DNA from: Geodermatophilaceae bacterium NBWT11
GTDB lineage: Bacteria > Actinomycetota > Actinomycetes > Mycobacteriales > Geodermatophilaceae
Length of the DNA stretch: 64,000 bases
Assembly (NCBI GenBank): GCA_014218215.1
Contig: CP043652.1
Location: 2,542,001-2,606,000 of the forward strand
Direction of reading: 5' to 3'
Shown piece after piece: positions 34,401-44,058 of this stretch. The notes under the pieces were generated by a model that was given only the letters and a program-made list of their open reading frames with translations, was not told where the DNA came from and searched no databases. A program made the position numbers and the translations under genes. The stretch's first letter is position 1. Each line of letters opens with the position of its first letter.

Positions 34401-37187
34401 GACGGCTACGACGGGTACTGGCGGCTGGGTTCGGACAACATCTGGGGCGGGGCAGCGACCGCGGCCTTCGACGGTCAGCTGGACGAGGCCGCGGTCTACG
34501 ACCGGGCACTCACCCAGCAGCAGGTGAGCGCGCACTTCGCGGCCGCCGCGCAGACGGCGACGGTCGCCCCGACCCGGCCGGCCGACGCCTACGGGGCTGC
34601 GGTGTACGACTCCAACCCCACCCTGTTCTGGCGGATGGACGACACCAGCGGCAGCGCGGCCGCGGCCGCGGCGCCCGCCGGTGGCCGTGGCACCTACGCC
34701 GGGGGTCCCGGTCTCGGGGCCACCGGCCCCCAGCTCGCCGGGACGTCCGCCAACCGGGCGGTCGCCTTCGACGGGACCGACGACGGGCTCTACAGCCGTA
34801 CTCCTGTCGCCAACCCGACCTCCTTCACCACGGAGCTGTGGTTCAGCACCACCTCCACCCGGGGCGGGAAGCTGATCGGGTTCGGGGACCGCCAGACCGG
34901 TCTGAGCGGCAACTACGACCGGCACGTCTACCTCGAACCGTCCGGCCAGGTGAGCTTCGGTGCCTACACGGGGCAGACGAACATCGTGACCACCCCGGCC
35001 GCGTACAACGACGGTCAGTGGCACCAGGTCGTGGCCTCCATGGGTGCCGACGGCATGCGGCTCTACGTCGACGGGGCCCTGGTCGGCTCCAACGGCAACA
35101 CCGGGGCGCAGGCCTACACCGGGTACTGGCGGGTCGGCGGTGACTCCAGCTGGTCCGGCGACCCCTACGTCGCCGCCACGATCGACGAGGTCGCCGTCTA
35201 CGACCGGCAGCTCTCGGCGACCGAGGTCAGCACCCACCACCGGGCCTCCGGTCTGGGTCCGGACGCCGTGCCGGTCTCCCGGTTCACCTCGACGGTGGAC
35301 GAGCTCGCCGTGGTCGTCGACGGCTCGACGTCCGCCGACGTGGAGGGCCCCATCGCCTCCTACGCCTGGGACTTCGGGGACGGCACCACGGCCACCGGCA
35401 CCCCGGTGTCCCACCGGTACGCCACCGCAGGTGACCACCAGGTGACGCTCACGGTCACCGACTCGAAGGGCCAGCGGGCCACCTCGACCCAGACGGTGAC
35501 CACCACCGCTCCCGTGCCGAACTCAGCACCCGTGGCGTCGTTCACCGACACCACGGACGCGCTGGCGGTCTCCCTCGACGGCACCGGCTCCTCCGACACC
35601 GACGGTGCCGTGGCCACCTGGGCCTGGGACTTCGGCGACGGTTCCACCGGGACGGGCGCGACGGTGAGCCACACCTACGCGGCCGAGGGCACCTTCGTCG
35701 TCCGGCTGACCGTGACCGACGACGACGGCGCCTCCACGACGGTGACCCGCTCGATCACGGTCACCGCACCGAACGAGGCGCCCACCGCCGTGGCGACGGT
35801 GACCCCGACCTTCCTGGCCGTGGCCGCCGACGGCCGGTCCTCGGTCGACCCGGACGGGTCGATCGCCTCCTGGGCGTGGGAGTTCGGCGACGGCGCCGTG
35901 GCCACCGGGTCGACCGCGACGCACACCTACTCCGGGGCCGGCACCTACACCGTGACCCTCACCGTCACCGACGACGAGGGTGCGACCGGTCGCACCACCA
36001 GCAGCGTGACCGTGGCACCGCAGCCGCCGCCGAACCAGGCGCCGACCGCGGCCTTCACGGCACCGGTCACCGACCGCACGGTGCAGGTGGACGGCAGGAC
36101 CTCCACCGACTCCGACGGCCAGGTCGCGACCTGGGCCTGGACCTTCGGGGACGGGGCCTCGGCCACCGGCGCCACCGCGTCGCACACCTACACCGCGGCG
36201 GGCACCTACACGGTGACCCTGACGGTCACCGACGACGACGGCGCCACCGCCGTCCTGAGTCGGGACGTCGTCGCCACGGACCCGCCCAACCAGGCGCCGA
36301 CCGCGGGTGCCAGCGTGCAGGGCGCCGGGCTGGACGTCACCGTGGACGGCCGCACCTCCGCTGACGCGGACGGCCGGGTCGTGGCGTGGGCCTGGACGTT
36401 CGGGGACGGGGCCTCGGCCACCGGTGCCACCGCGTCGCACACCTACGCCGCGGCGGGCACCTACACGGTGACCCTGACGGTCACCGACGACCGTGGGGCC
36501 ACCGGCTCCACGACCCGCTCGGTCACCGTCAGCCCGGCCGCCCCGGCCGTCCTCGCCTCCGACGCCTTCGGGCGGACGGTGACCGGGGGCCTGGGTCAGG
36601 CCGACACCGGTGGCGCATGGGTCGCCAGCTACGGCGCGGCCCGGTTGTCGGTGACGCCGGGGGTGGCCCAGCTGGCGCTGACGTCGCCGACCAACCAGAC
36701 CGGTGCCTACCTGGCGGGGGTCTCCTCCACGGCCGTGGACCTGCGGACGTCGGTGGCGCTGTCCGGCCCGGTCACCGGCGGTGGCACCACCGTCTACGTG
36801 GCAGGCCGCCGGGTGGGGCTGAACCAGGAGTACCGGCTGCGCCTGCGCTTCCAGTCCAACGGAGCGGTCGGGGTGGCCGTGACGCGGCTGGCCGGCTCCG
36901 CGACGGAGACCCTGATCGGCGGCGAGGTGACCCTGCCGGGTCGCTACACCGCGGGCCAGGTCCTCCAGGTGGACCTGCGGGTCTCCGGTTCGGGGACCAC
37001 CACGGTGAGCGGTTCGGTCTGGGCCGACGGGGCGACCGCTCCGGTGACGCCCACGGTGACCCGGACCGACACCACCGCGTCGCTGCAGGCGCCGGGCTCG
37101 GTGGGTCTCACGGCCTACCTGTCTGGTTCGGCGACCAACGGGACCGTCGCACGGTTCGGCGCACTCACGGTGACCGAGCTGCGCTGA
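31461..37187 (+). CDS. Giant secreted LamG/PKD multidomain surface protein (1908 residues)
   Basis: A signal peptide (about 1-37, ending ALPARADS) is followed by a propeller-like region (about 40-460) with repeats such as TLYVGGEFTRVG and AVYFGGTVSAVG. An Ig/FN3-like segment (463-563) comes next, then three LamG/concanavalin-like domains (about 570-795, 803-1027, 1037-1260; each has ELWFNTT/ELWFSTT and a WHHVVA/WHQVVA strand). Five PKD domains follow (about 1270-1693; WDFGDGT, HTYAAAGTYTVTLTVTDD). The last domain (1696-1908) is unnamed. LamG domains bind glycans and PKDs act as stalks, so it is probably an adhesin or matrix protein for the polymer made here. No LPXTG motif or C-terminal helix is present. 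TTG 31461 has GAAGGA upstream. Confidence 0.85.
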   Translation: MRTTALSGTWRIAAAGVLSLLLLLGSLAGGALPARADSMPVADMTTGKTAPTTVTADALPTTQINGVVWDQAVVGNTVYVAGRFTTARPAGAAAGTSEVSRNNLLAYDLRTGVLVSSFNPNLNAQAWSLATSPDGRTLYVGGEFTRVGTATRNRIAAFDTATGALTSFAPSVSGVVKAIAATSSAVYFGGTVSAVGSTSRSRLAAVSPAGTLLPWAPVPGVGPTDGNSLPNNPTRNAQTSNEVKSIVVTGGGSQVVVAGHFYTLNNQPASGVGALDGATGATRPFAMGTIVTNQGVNSAVYSLSTDGTNVYGTGYDYYGPGNLEGSFSAAADGGALQWVNDCHGDTYSSVPFNGALYMAGHPHTCEAIGGYPEQDPRVSKYATAVSLTAEGTNAWGFNGAPAPQLLHWYPDLNVGSVSGSYQAGWDVAAAGDYLLYGGEFTRAGNTGQQGLVRFAMPTAAPNKVGPVSDAGITPTAVSVAAGSVRVSWTSAYDNDNQQLTYRVTRSDKPNAPVYETTAPSSWWNRPALGFVDRTVVAGTNYTYRVAVSDPFGNTTTRGSVTVRASSAALSDYSTRVLADGATGYWPLESLTGSTSYDYAGLSDVTVAPGLTAAAGSPTGTTSLSGDGSTAARGTAGATGARTVAPDTFSLELWFNTTTTEGGRLAGFGNAANGDNGSYDRHLYLDRLGVLRFGVYPGSVQTVSSPSALNDGRWHHVVAELSPAGQVLYVDGVRVGANSRATTGQPYTGFWQVGGGNMGGWLGSDDFEYTGQLAQVAVYPTALDTAAVRAHYTATGRTVDVVAAPTDPYGAAVAADGPTTFWRLDDAAGSGRAAGVSESGATGTYTGDVTRRTPGVSLPGTTSSAIDLDGRGGYVVADQRVANPTTFSTEVWFNTTSTQGGRIIGLGNSQDAWSQNYDRFVYMFSDGRVRFGVWAPGEAVIDSQRAYNDGDWHHVVATFGAGGMALYVDGALVGTNTNTSVDGYDGYWRLGSDNIWGGAATAAFDGQLDEAAVYDRALTQQQVSAHFAAAAQTATVAPTRPADAYGAAVYDSNPTLFWRMDDTSGSAAAAAAPAGGRGTYAGGPGLGATGPQLAGTSANRAVAFDGTDDGLYSRTPVANPTSFTTELWFSTTSTRGGKLIGFGDRQTGLSGNYDRHVYLEPSGQVSFGAYTGQTNIVTTPAAYNDGQWHQVVASMGADGMRLYVDGALVGSNGNTGAQAYTGYWRVGGDSSWSGDPYVAATIDEVAVYDRQLSATEVSTHHRASGLGPDAVPVSRFTSTVDELAVVVDGSTSADVEGPIASYAWDFGDGTTATGTPVSHRYATAGDHQVTLTVTDSKGQRATSTQTVTTTAPVPNSAPVASFTDTTDALAVSLDGTGSSDTDGAVATWAWDFGDGSTGTGATVSHTYAAEGTFVVRLTVTDDDGASTTVTRSITVTAPNEAPTAVATVTPTFLAVAADGRSSVDPDGSIASWAWEFGDGAVATGSTATHTYSGAGTYTVTLTVTDDEGATGRTTSSVTVAPQPPPNQAPTAAFTAPVTDRTVQVDGRTSTDSDGQVATWAWTFGDGASATGATASHTYTAAGTYTVTLTVTDDDGATAVLSRDVVATDPPNQAPTAGASVQGAGLDVTVDGRTSADADGRVVAWAWTFGDGASATGATASHTYAAAGTYTVTLTVTDDRGATGSTTRSVTVSPAAPAVLASDAFGRTVTGGLGQADTGGAWVASYGAARLSVTPGVAQLALTSPTNQTGAYLAGVSSTAVDLRTSVALSGPVTGGGTTVYVAGRRVGLNQEYRLRLRFQSNGAVGVAVTRLAGSATETLIGGEVTLPGRYTAGQVLQVDLRVSGSGTTTVSGSVWADGATAPVTPTVTRTDTTASLQAPGSVGLTAYLSGSATNGTVARFGALTVTELR
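36132..36236 (+). repeat. PKD-encoding direct repeat, unit 1
   Basis: This 105-base segment recurs at 36387-36491, 255 bases on, with very few differences; both encode the WTFGDG...TLTVTDD core of PKD domains 4 and 5. Recombination could delete or duplicate a whole in-frame PKD domain of 85 codons. Confidence 0.7.
36387..36491 (+). repeat. PKD-encoding direct repeat, unit 2
   Basis: Second copy of the repeat at 36132-36236, in the same reading frame. Confidence 0.7.
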
Positions 37188-37203
37188 CCGTCCGTCACCG
37201 TCA

Positions 37204-37241
37204 TCCGGGCGGCACCGACCCCAGGGTCGGTGCCGCCCGGA
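37204..37241 (+). terminator. Strong hairpin terminator
   Basis: A perfect 17-bp stem (37204-37220 with 37225-37241) and a 4-base loop lie 16 bases after the stop of the giant surface protein. It separates that gene from its paralogue downstream. Confidence 0.8.
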
Positions 37242-37296
37242 CCCGTCTCCGCTGTCCCCTGACCGGGTGACCGCGGGCAGGTGCCACTCGGACGGG

Positions 37297-37311
37297 GCTA
37301 CCGAGAGTGAC
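37297..37311 (+). promoter_or_regulatory. Locus palindrome, copy 7
   Basis: GCTACCGAGAGTGAC matches 11 of 15 positions. It lies in the 140-base gap between the terminator and the second LamG-PKD gene. Confidence 0.35.
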
Positions 37312-37359
37312 CTGCAGCGGTCATGATGGGTCGCCGACGGACCCACCCGTCGGTTCGCG

Positions 37360-37374
37360 CTCACGGATGGTGAC
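37360..37374 (+). promoter_or_regulatory. Locus palindrome, copy 8, at the start of the second LamG-PKD gene
   Basis: CTCACGGATGGTGAC matches 11 of 15 positions and is a true inverted repeat (TCAC, 5 bases, GTGA). It ends 6 bases before the GTG start, so a bound protein would block translation initiation or a very short-leadered transcript. With the following TGAACG it resembles the copy at 46912. Confidence 0.4.
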
Positions 37375-37380
37375 TGAACG

Positions 37381-40300
37381 GTGTCTTTCTCCTCGCGTCG
37401 GACGTGGCTCTCCCGCCTCCTGGCCGTGTCCGTCGTCGGCCTCGTCGTCGCGGCCACCCCGTCCATCGCGACCGCCGCCGAGCAGCCCTCGGCGGGCGCT
37501 CCGCCTGCCGCGGCGACCACGGTGGCCGCGGACGGACTCCCGACGGTCCAGATCGACGGCGTGGTCTGGTCCCAGACGGTCGTCGGCACCACCGTCTACG
37601 TTGCCGGGCGCTTCGCCAACGCGCGGCCTGCCGGCGCCGCACCGGGCACCTCCCTGGTGCCCCGGGCCAACCTGCTGGCCTACGACATCCGCACCGGCGT
37701 GCTCGTCCCCGGGTGGGCCCCGTCGCTGAACGCCCAGGCGTTGACGATCACCGCGTCCCCGGACGGGTCGCGCATCTACGTGGGCGGTGACTTCACCACC
37801 GTCGACGGCCAGACCGCCCGGCGCATCGCAGCCCTGGACCCGACGACCGGTGCTCTGGTCCCGGACTTCCGGCCGGCCGTGACGGCGTCCGTGCGGGCCA
37901 TCGTCGCCACCGCCGACACCGTGTACGTCGGCGGTGACTTCAACGCGGTGGGCAGCGCCTCGCGCCTGCGTCTGGCGGCGTTCGACCCGGCCGGGCAGCT
38001 CCTGCCGTGGGCCCCCGGCACCGGCGTCGGCCGCAACCGCGACGGCAGCGTCGCCGCCGGTGCCGGCGTGAGCGCGCTCGCCCTGGTCGGCGACCAGCTG
38101 GTCGTCGGCGGTCGGTTCGGCTCCATCAACGGCACGGCGACCAGCGGCGTGGGTGCGGTCTCGGCGACCACCGGGGAGGTCCGCCCCTTCGCGGTCGGGC
38201 AGCGCATCACCAACCAGGGTGACGACTCCGGCGTGACCAGCCTGACCACCGACGGCACCACCGTGTGGATCGGCGCCTACGACTTCTCCGGGCCGGGCAA
38301 CGCCGAGGGGGTCGTGGCCGCCCGGGTGGCCGACGGCTCGCTCGTGTGGGACGCGGACTGCCGCGGTGACACCTACTCCACCTTCCCCGTGGGGGGAGCG
38401 GTCTACGTCGCCGGCCACCCGCACGTCTGCAGCAACATCGGCGGGTTCCCCGAGGTGACCCCCCGGGTCAGCCGCTTCGGGATCGCCTACTCGCAGGCGA
38501 CCACCGGGACGGTGGGCACCGGGACGTGGGGCAACACGGCCTTCCGCGGTGCCCCCGCCCCCTCGGTGCTGGACTGGTACCCGACCATCACCCCCGGCAC
38601 CTTCACGGGGCAGGGCCAGGCCGGTTGGAGCGTCACCGGCACCTCGGAGTACGTGCTCTACGGCGGGGAGTTCCCCCGGGTGAACTCCGTCGGCCAACAG
38701 GGCCTCGTGCGGTTCGCCGTCCGATCGCTGGCACCGAACCGGATCGGCCCGGTGGCCGGGAGCCTGGCCACCCCCACCGTGACCGCAGGCGGGGCCGGCG
38801 TCCTCTCGGTCGGCGTCACCACGACGTCCGACAGGGACGACCGGAACCTGACCTACTCCCTGTACCGGGACGGTGACACGGCCACCCCGGTCGCCACCCA
38901 GGTCGTGGACTCGATCTTCACCACCCCCCGCACCGTCACCCTCCACGACCGGGGGCTGGCGCCGTCGTCGACGCACACCTACGTCGTCCGCGCCCAGGAC
39001 GCCTGGGGCAACACGGTCACCAGCCCGTCGTCGTCGGGCACGGTGAGTGCCGAGCCGCTGCCGTCGGCCTACACGCAGACCGTGCTGGCCGACGGCGCGA
39101 CCTCGGCCTGGCCACTGGGCTTCCTCACCGGTTCCACGAGCGGTGACGCCACCGGGGCCGCGCCCCTGACCGTCGGCTCGGGCGTGACCCGGCAGGCGAC
39201 CGGGGCGGTCGCCGGCGACGCCGGCGGGGCCTTCGCGCTCGGCGGCACCGCGTCCTCCCGGATGGTCGCCGGGGCTGCCCAGGGTGCCCGCAGCGCGCCG
39301 CAGACCTTCTCGCTGGAGTTGTGGTTCTCGACCACGGCGACCACGGGCGGGCGGCTGGCCGGGTTCGGCAACTCGGCCACCGGCAGCAACACCAGCTACG
39401 ACCGGCAGGTCTACCTCGACGCCGCCGGCCGGGTCCTCTTCGGCGTCTCGAGCGGGAGCCGGCAGGTGTTGGCCAGCCAGGCCGCCTACAACGACGGGGG
39501 ATGGCACCACGTCGTGGCCTCGCTCGGGCCACCGGGACCTCGCTCTGGGTGGACGGCGTCCTCGTCGGCACCGCACCCGCCGTGACGTCGGCTGCGGCCT
39601 ACGCCGGCTGGTGGCAGATCGGCGGCGGACCGCTGAGCAACTGGCCCAGCGCCGGCGCCACCGACCTCGTCGGCGCGGTCGACGCCGTCGCGGTGTACCC
39701 GACGGTGCTCGACCAGGCCACGGTGCGGGCCCACGTCGGGGCCGCCGGGGCGACCGGGCGGTGGACCTCGCCGCCCGCCGACCCCTACGGGGCCGCGGTG
39801 TTCGCCGACCGGCCGTCGCTGTCCTGGCGGCTGGACGAGTCGTCGGGCACCCGGGTCGCCGGTTCCCAGCCCGCCGGGGACGGCGGCACGGGCGTGCTCC
39901 TGGGCGGGCCGTCGCTGGGCGCGGCGGGTGCCACGGACACCCCCGGCCGGGCGGCGGGCACGGCCCTGGCCCTGGACGGCAGCAACGACGTCCTCGCCAC
40001 GGTGGCCTCGGCCGCGGCTCCGGGCACGTCCTCCCAGGAGCTGTGGTTCGCCACGACGACCACCCGCGGCGGCGGCCTGATCGGCTTCGGCAGTTCCCAG
40101 AGCGGGACGTCGAGCACCGCCGACCGGGTGCTCGCGATGCGCACGGACGGGCGACTGAGCTACACCGCCAGTTCGTCGCTCGTGAGCACCCTCACGGTCA
40201 CCTCGAGCTCGGCGTACAACGACGGGCGGTGGCACCACGCCGTCATCAGCACCGGGGCCGCCGGCACCGTGCTCTACGTCGACGGGCGGGCAGTGGCCAC

Positions 40301-41630
40301 CGACTCGCGCACCGTGGGCCGGTCGATGACCGGGTGGTGGCGGGTCGGCGGTGACCGGGGCACGACAGCGACCGGCACGTGGTTCGCCGGTCGCGTCGAC
40401 GACGTCGCCGTCTACCCGACGGCTCTGTCCGCGGCCCAGGTCGCGGCGCACTGGGCCGCAGCGCAGGTGGTGCCCAACCGGGCCCCGACCGCGTCGTTCA
40501 CCGCGACGGCCGCCGACCTCTCCGCGACCGTCGACGCCCGTGCCTCCTCGGACTCCGACGGCTCCGTCGTCGGCTGGGCGTGGGACTTCGGCGACGGCGG
40601 CACCGCCACCGGGGCCACGGCCACCCACACCTGGTCGACCGCAGGGGACTTCGTGGTGACGCTCACGGTCACCGACGACGACGGGGCCACGGCCACCACG
40701 ACGCGCACGGTCACGGCGAGCCTGCCGGTCAACCGGGCCCCGACCGCGGCCTTCACCGCGTCCTCCACCGACCTCACCGTGGCCCTCGACGGGTCCGGGT
40801 CGACGGACCCGGACGGCGTCGTGACCGGCTTCTCGTGGGACCTGGGCGACGGGACCACGGCCGTGGGGCCGCAGGTGCAGCACGCCTACCGGGCACCGGG
40901 GGACTACCCCGTCGTGCTGACCGTGACCGACGACCGCGGGGCGACCGCCCGGACGACACGTCAGCTGACGGTCACCGCGCCCGCCGTCTGGACCGTCGCC
41001 TCCGACGCCTTCGCGCGCACCACGAGCGGAGGACTGGGGACGGCCGACGTGGGCGGGCCCTGGAGCTCGCTGAGCGGCGCCAGCCGCACCTCCACCGCCG
41101 ACGGCGCGGCCGGTTTCGCGCTGACCGCGCCCGGGACCGCGGCTGCGGCCCACCTGGGGCTCGTCTCGGTCCCCGGCGTGGAGGTCGCCACGTCGGTCTC
41201 GGTGGCCACGGCACCGACCGGCGGAGGCACCTACGCCTACGTGACGGGCCGCCGGGTGGGCCCGGACCTGGAGTACCGCCTGCGGCTGCGCTTCCTGCCC
41301 GACGGCTCCGTGCGGGCCGGGGTCACCCGGCTCGCCGGCAGCGCCAGCGAGACGCTCCTGGGAGCGGAGACCACCGTGGCCACGGGTCTGGCCCCGGGTG
41401 CCCGCCTGCAGGTGCGCCTGCAGGTCACCGGGGTGGGGACCACGGCCGTCACGGCCAGCGTCTGGGCCGACGGCGGCGCCGCGCCGGTGACCCCGTCGCT
41501 GAGCCGGACCGACACCACGGCGGCGCTCCAGGCGGCCGGGAGCGTGGGCCTGGGGTCCTACCTGACCAGCTCGTCGACCGCGGCCACCGCGGTCCGGTTC
41601 GGGCCGTTGCGCGCCAACGGGCTGGCGTGA
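37381..41630 (+). pseudogene. Second LamG/PKD surface protein, frameshifted at about 39,526
   Basis: A paralogue of 31461: signal peptide, propeller-like region with IYVGGDFTTVDG, Ig/FN3-like segment, two LamG domains, two PKD domains (40480-40980) and the same C-terminal domain, about 1416 residues if intact. The frame from 37381 leaves the homology at CTCGGG (39523-39528) inside the first LamG and stops at 39585. The correct sequence (ATGTSLWVDGVLVG) resumes one base back in the frame ending at 41630. One missing G in the GGG run explains this. Either the gene is split or the base call is wrong. The downstream part keeps normal codon bias, so any mutation is recent. Its stop overlaps flippase 41627 (GTGA). 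Confidence 0.75.
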
Positions 41631-42889
41631 CCGGAGCCCCCACGTCCTCCCGCACGGCGTCGCGACCCGACCGGGCCTCCGGTCGCGGCCGCCTCGTCGG
41701 CGCTCTGGTGGGCCAGGGCACGTTGGCCGCCTCCGGTCTGCTGTTGCAGGTGGTGGCCGCGCGGGAGCTCGGTGCTGCCGGGCTGGCCGCGTTCTCCGTC
41801 GGCTACGGCGCGATCGTGCTGGCCACGTCGGTGAACAGCGGGCTGGTCGGGGACTCCCTGACCGTCCTGGACCGGCACCAGCACGGCGTGCGGGCCGCGT
41901 TGCACGTGCTCGCCCTCGGGGTGGCCGTCGTCGCCGGACTGGTCGGCGGGGTCGCAGCAGCCCTGGCCGGGTGGGGGGGTGTGGCTGCCGGGCTCTGGGT
42001 GGGGCTCGCCGCGCTGGCCTTCGTGCTGGAGGACGTGCTGAGGCGGCTGCTCATGGCGGCCGGGCGGTACTGGCGGCTCCCCGCGGTCGACCTCGGAGGG
42101 GCCGCGGTCTCCCTGGCGGTCGTCGTGGCCCTCGCCCCCGGTGGCGTGGGTCTGGTCGACCTGTTCGCGGCCCTGGCGGTCGGGCAGACCACGTCGGTGG
42201 TGGTGGCCCTCGTGCTGCTGCCCCGCGGCGAGCGACCGGGGGGTCCCTGGCGAGGGGGTGACCTGCGTCCGGTGGTCGCCTTCGGTGCGTGGCGGGCCGC
42301 CGGCCAGGCGGTGCGCCCCGGCACGCTCACGCTGGTCCGGGTGGTCGTCATCGGGGCAGCCGGAGCCGCCGCCTACGGCCCCGTCGAGGCCGCCCGCGTG
42401 CTCACCGCGCCCACCCTCGTGCTGGTGGCCGGGGTCGGGTCCTTCCTGCTGCCCTGGTTCGCCGCGGCCCGGGACCGCCCGCAGCAGGAGCTGCTCCGGC
42501 GTGCCGACCGGGCCGCGGTGGCCGCTGCCGGAGCGACCGCGCTGGTCGTCGTGGGCACCGTGGCGCTGCTGCCCTGGCTGGGGCCCCTGCTGTCGGGCGG
42601 GGAGTACGCGGTGCCCCTGGTCGCCGTCCTCGGGTGGGGGCTCTACGCCGTCACCGGTGCGGTCCTGCTGCCCTACGCCGGCCTGGCCTCGGTCCACCGC
42701 GCGCAGCGGGCCGTGCTGGGCTGGCGGGTCGTCGAGCTGACGGCGCTGCTGGGAGTCGCGGCCGTCGTGCTCGTCCACCCCGGGGCGGCTGCGGCGGCGC
42801 CGGCCGTCCTGGCGGCCGGCCCGCTGCTCGCTGCGGTCGGTGTCCGGTGGCGGGTCCTGGTGCCCCGGGTCCGGACCGCGCGGGTCTAG
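41627..42889 (+). CDS. Wzx-like flippase / polysaccharide export membrane protein
   Basis: About 420 residues, mostly hydrophobic, with 12 or more predicted helices. The start LVGALVGQGTLAASGLLLQV resembles the first helix of MOP-family polysaccharide transporters, and RYWRLPAVDLGGAAVSLAVV and FLLPWFAAARDRP fit later segments. It probably flips a lipid-linked unit across the membrane; sequence is divergent from the flippases at 1493 and 21394. The GTG start overlaps the stop of the broken LamG-PKD gene by four bases, so a frameshift upstream could reduce its coupled translation. It overlaps the convergent 42886 by four bases. Confidence 0.75.
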   Translation: MTGAPTSSRTASRPDRASGRGRLVGALVGQGTLAASGLLLQVVAARELGAAGLAAFSVGYGAIVLATSVNSGLVGDSLTVLDRHQHGVRAALHVLALGVAVVAGLVGGVAAALAGWGGVAAGLWVGLAALAFVLEDVLRRLLMAAGRYWRLPAVDLGGAAVSLAVVVALAPGGVGLVDLFAALAVGQTTSVVVALVLLPRGERPGGPWRGGDLRPVVAFGAWRAAGQAVRPGTLTLVRVVVIGAAGAAAYGPVEAARVLTAPTLVLVAGVGSFLLPWFAAARDRPQQELLRRADRAAVAAAGATALVVVGTVALLPWLGPLLSGGEYAVPLVAVLGWGLYAVTGAVLLPYAGLASVHRAQRAVLGWRVVELTALLGVAAVVLVHPGAAAAAPAVLAAGPLLAAVGVRWRVLVPRVRTARV

Positions 42890-44058
42890 ACCGTCGGGTC
42901 CTGCCCGCGTCCGGGGGCGGCCGTCCCGACCACCTGCGCCACGATGGCGTCCCGGTAGCGCTGCAGCCCGAAGCGCTCCCGGGCCGAGCGGTTGCCGGCC
43001 CGGGCCAGGTGGTCGGCGGACCCGGGGTCGGTGAGCAGCTGGTGGACGGCGTCGGCGAGAGCCGCCGGGTCGTCGGCCGGCACGGACCGGCCGGTGACCC
43101 CGTCGGTCACGATCTCGCGCAGGCCCTGGACCGCGCTGGCCACCACCGGCCGCAACGCCAGCTGGCCCTCGACCGCCACGTTCCCGAAGGGCTCGGCGCG
43201 CGAGGGCACCAGCACCACGTCGGCCGCGGCGAGCGCCGGCCAGGTCGGTGAGGTGTACCCGGCCAGGTGCACGTGACCGGCCAGGTCGGGGCGGGCGGCC
43301 CGGTCGCGGAGCTGCTCCTCGAACCACTCGTAGCCGGGGAAGACGGTGCCGCACAGCTGCAGCTCGACGTCCACCCCGCGGGCCCGGAGCAGTGCGGTGG
43401 CCTCCACGGCGACGTCGCTGCCCTTGCGCGGGGCCAGCCGGCCGACCAGGACGAGCCGGGCCGGCCCGTCGCTGCGGGCGGGGGCGCTGGGCGCCTCCGG
43501 GGGGCCGGCGACGCCGTTGTGCACCACCCGGGTGCGGCGGGCCAGTTGCGGGACCGCGCCGAGCAGGGCCTCCGCGGCGGCGTGGCTGTTGACCACGACC
43601 CGGTGGGCCAGCAGCAGGGGGGCGTTGAGCACCCACCGCTGCCACCGCGGGAGGTCGGTCTCCGCCTCGTGCACGTGCACCAGGACGGGGACGCGGGCGA
43701 GACGGCACAGCGGCAACCACGCCGGCAGCGTCACGGTGTTGACGTAGACGACGTCCGCCGCGGTGCGGCGGAGCAGCCGCCAGGCCGGCGGGCTGGAGGT
43801 GAGCACGGACCGGACGAGGGTGAGGGCACCACGCGGACGCAGCAACGACTTGCGAAGCACGGGCACGGGCAGCACGACGACGGTGGCGCCGGCGGCGGCC
43901 AGGCGTGCGGTCAGCGGGCCCTCGCCGGGGAGGGTGACCGTGACGGAGCAGCCGGCCGCGGTCAGGGCGGCGACGCTCTCCACCAGCTGGAGGTCCGATC
44001 CGTACAGGTCTGCCGAGGGGTGCGCGACCAGCACACGGAGGCGGGCGTGCTCAGCCAC
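42886..44058 (-). CDS. Glycosyltransferase family 4
   Basis: 390 residues with GT-B fold. VLVAHPSADLYGSDLQLVES is the N-terminal acceptor loop and VVYVNTVTLPAWLPLCR follows. VLVGRLAPRKGSDVAVEA, VHLAGYTSPTWPALAAADVV and LVPSRAEPFGNVAVEGQLAL (E-x7-E) form the donor site. It probably extends the repeat unit. It is the last gene of the minus-strand run 45280-44051-42886, whose members overlap by 4-8 bases. Confidence 0.87.
   Translation of the reverse strand: MAEHARLRVLVAHPSADLYGSDLQLVESVAALTAAGCSVTVTLPGEGPLTARLAAAGATVVVLPVPVLRKSLLRPRGALTLVRSVLTSSPPAWRLLRRTAADVVYVNTVTLPAWLPLCRLARVPVLVHVHEAETDLPRWQRWVLNAPLLLAHRVVVNSHAAAEALLGAVPQLARRTRVVHNGVAGPPEAPSAPARSDGPARLVLVGRLAPRKGSDVAVEATALLRARGVDVELQLCGTVFPGYEWFEEQLRDRAARPDLAGHVHLAGYTSPTWPALAAADVVLVPSRAEPFGNVAVEGQLALRPVVASAVQGLREIVTDGVTGRSVPADDPAALADAVHQLLTDPGSADHLARAGNRSARERFGLQRYRDAIVAQVVGTAAPGRGQDPTV

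Noticed and set aside
32010-35438. A minus-strand frame of about 1140 codons opposite the LamG-PKD gene
   Set aside because: Val/Gly/Arg low-complexity translation with no domain; explained by the codon bias of the plus-strand gene.
31461-37187. Sortase-anchored wall protein
   Set aside because: No LPXTG-type motif, hydrophobic helix or basic tail at the C-terminus, so it is treated as released or bound through its domains.
35523-37592. A minus-strand frame of about 690 codons over PKD domains and the terminator
   Set aside because: Shadow of PKD repeats and no start signal; it also crosses the strong hairpin at 37204.
39523-39530. Programmed -1 ribosomal frameshift
   Set aside because: No X-XXY-YYZ slippery heptamer; the sequence is CTC GGG C, and the simple loss of one G explains it better.
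37321-41153. Large antisense frames over the second LamG-PKD gene
   Set aside because: They cross its signal peptide and domain regions in the antisense direction and show no domains; the plus-strand homology is clear.
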